32,780 nt of DNA, from positions 1 through 32,780 of the forward strand of contig CAICTM010001263.1 of the NCBI GenBank assembly GCA_903772945.1, read 5' to 3'. Position 1 is the stretch's first letter, and each line of letters opens with the position of its first letter. The notes beneath the pieces are model-generated. The model did no database searches. It saw only the letters and a program-made list of their open reading frames with translations, and was not told the DNA's origin. Positions 32,057-32,780 of this stretch are shown here, piece after piece. The stretch comes from Seminavis robusta. Lineage: Eukaryota > Bacillariophyta > Bacillariophyceae > Naviculales > Naviculaceae. The position numbers and the translations under genes are program-made.

Positions 32057-32780
32057 TTAGATTGGATCTTCCAGAGTTTGACTTCGTCGATGGTGAAAAC
32101 TGTGGCTCTGCGATACGGTGCTTTGTCTCCGTGGCGGTCCAAGGTCGTCTGGATTGATACCTTGACTCAACAGAAAGGCCCCCAAGGCACCAAAGTACCC
32201 TTCATGCTCCAGGAAGAGGGCTTCCATCTCCCCCTTGGACCAGTAGTTGATGGCAAAGGACAAGCGCCGCTGTGAAAGTTTATTGCCACGTAAGAAATTG
32301 CCCACAAAGTAAATGCGGGAGGTTTTGTTCAGCTGAGCATCAAATAGGCCACCTGACCAATGTTGTTCGTAACCATCAGCAGCAACGCTCGAGCCAAGTC
32401 CTCCTGTGTCAAGCCCGCGGCTGGATCTTCCTTGGCCACCAATTTGCCAAAAGACGACGCCACCAAGCCTGCCGGCAGTCCCAGCTTTTCCAGCGCCTCG
32501 GGGTTATTGCCATAGATATCTCCCACCATCATGTCAACTTTGGTGGGATCCCCGTGCTCCGCCAACTGCATACAATCTTCAAACTCTTCAATGTTGGTCA
32601 AGAGTCGAATCAATCCCCAGTACGTTCCTCCTCCAATGGTGGGACCTGAGATACGTTCGTGCTTTCGACGACTCGTAGGATGCTGTCCCGTCCCAATGGT
32701 TACCAGAGGTAAGGATACGTGGCGAATACGAATGGAGTTAGTTCTATACATTTTGTTTACCTGCGAGACATATCTCTCCT
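32057..32780 (-). CDS. type II pantothenate kinase, 5' truncated, frame broken
   Basis: C-terminal part of the eukaryotic pantothenate kinase, which phosphorylates pantothenate with ATP as the first and usually rate-limiting step of coenzyme A synthesis. The 5' end lies beyond the window. Conserved blocks in order: [108 protein letters not shown] and [10 protein letters not shown]. These match yeast Cab1 and human PANK throughout. The blocks are not in one frame. There are shifts between GTG and SIL (near 32690), between VES and HERIS (near 32662; adding one base restores it) and after QVAY (near 32360; adding one base restores it). None of the gaps is long enough for an intron. The gene is a pseudogene or the sequence has base errors here. 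Confidence 0.82.

Noticed and set aside
1..32780. tRNA, rRNA, CRISPR or riboswitch elements
   Set aside because: Nothing resembling cloverleaf folds with conserved TTC/GG blocks, rRNA cores, regularly spaced repeat-spacer units or riboswitch cores was recognised by eye on either strand.

Overview
The window looks like nuclear DNA of a protist, most likely a pennate diatom or another stramenopile. The grounds are short GT-AG introns (roughly 60-150 nt), compact but not operonic genes on both strands, a membrane-bound class 3 lipase, a GH72 glucanosyltransferase with a membrane anchor, and abundant transposon debris. The species assignment is inference. No rRNA, tRNA, CRISPR array or bacterial-type operon was seen.

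Layout. 1-2.6 kb: poorly resolved DNA with a possible transposon exon, a minisatellite, a hypothetical minus-strand gene and an ankyrin-repeat remnant. 2.8-10.4 kb: four housekeeping genes. These are NatB catalytic subunit NAA20 (+), N-carbamoylputrescine amidase (-), the Paf1-complex factor RTF1 (+) and a DJ-1/PfpI family protein (-). NAA20 and the amidase converge, the amidase and RTF1 diverge from a shared 639-bp promoter region, and RTF1 and the DJ-1 gene converge. 11.1-15.6 kb: a large three-exon DDE-type transposase (-) with an unidentified + strand ORF meeting it tail to tail. 16.5-17.4 kb: a polysaccharide deacetylase with a reading-frame break. 17.8-22 kb: a repeat-rich accessory region with a decayed Crinkler/RHS-like nuclease fragment lying between two diverged copies of a ~0.4 kb repeat, followed by a near-perfect inverted repeat. 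22.2-25.5 kb: a five-exon membrane-anchored class 3 lipase (-). 26.8-28.7 kb: a kinase-like protein of unknown role (-). 29.7-31.6 kb: a GH72 1,3-beta-glucanosyltransferase (+) with a 114-bp tandem duplication just downstream. 32.06 kb to the end: the C-terminal part of a type II pantothenate kinase (-), cut by the window edge and carrying several frame breaks.

The genes do not form a pathway. They are independent eukaryotic units: transcription elongation, N-terminal acetylation, polyamine synthesis, CoA synthesis, lipid hydrolysis and wall polysaccharide remodelling, interrupted by mobile and effector-like DNA. Exon joins were derived by reading splice signals and checking phase, not from transcripts. 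The most notable points are: (1) the spliced transposase with a second convergent ORF; (2) an RTF1 with about 14 GGGKQLRP-like basic motifs set between poly-Asp/Glu blocks and an apparent exon that encodes only the initiator Met; (3) recurrent single-base frame breaks in otherwise well-conserved genes, which points to either consensus errors in the assembly or a cluster of decaying genes.
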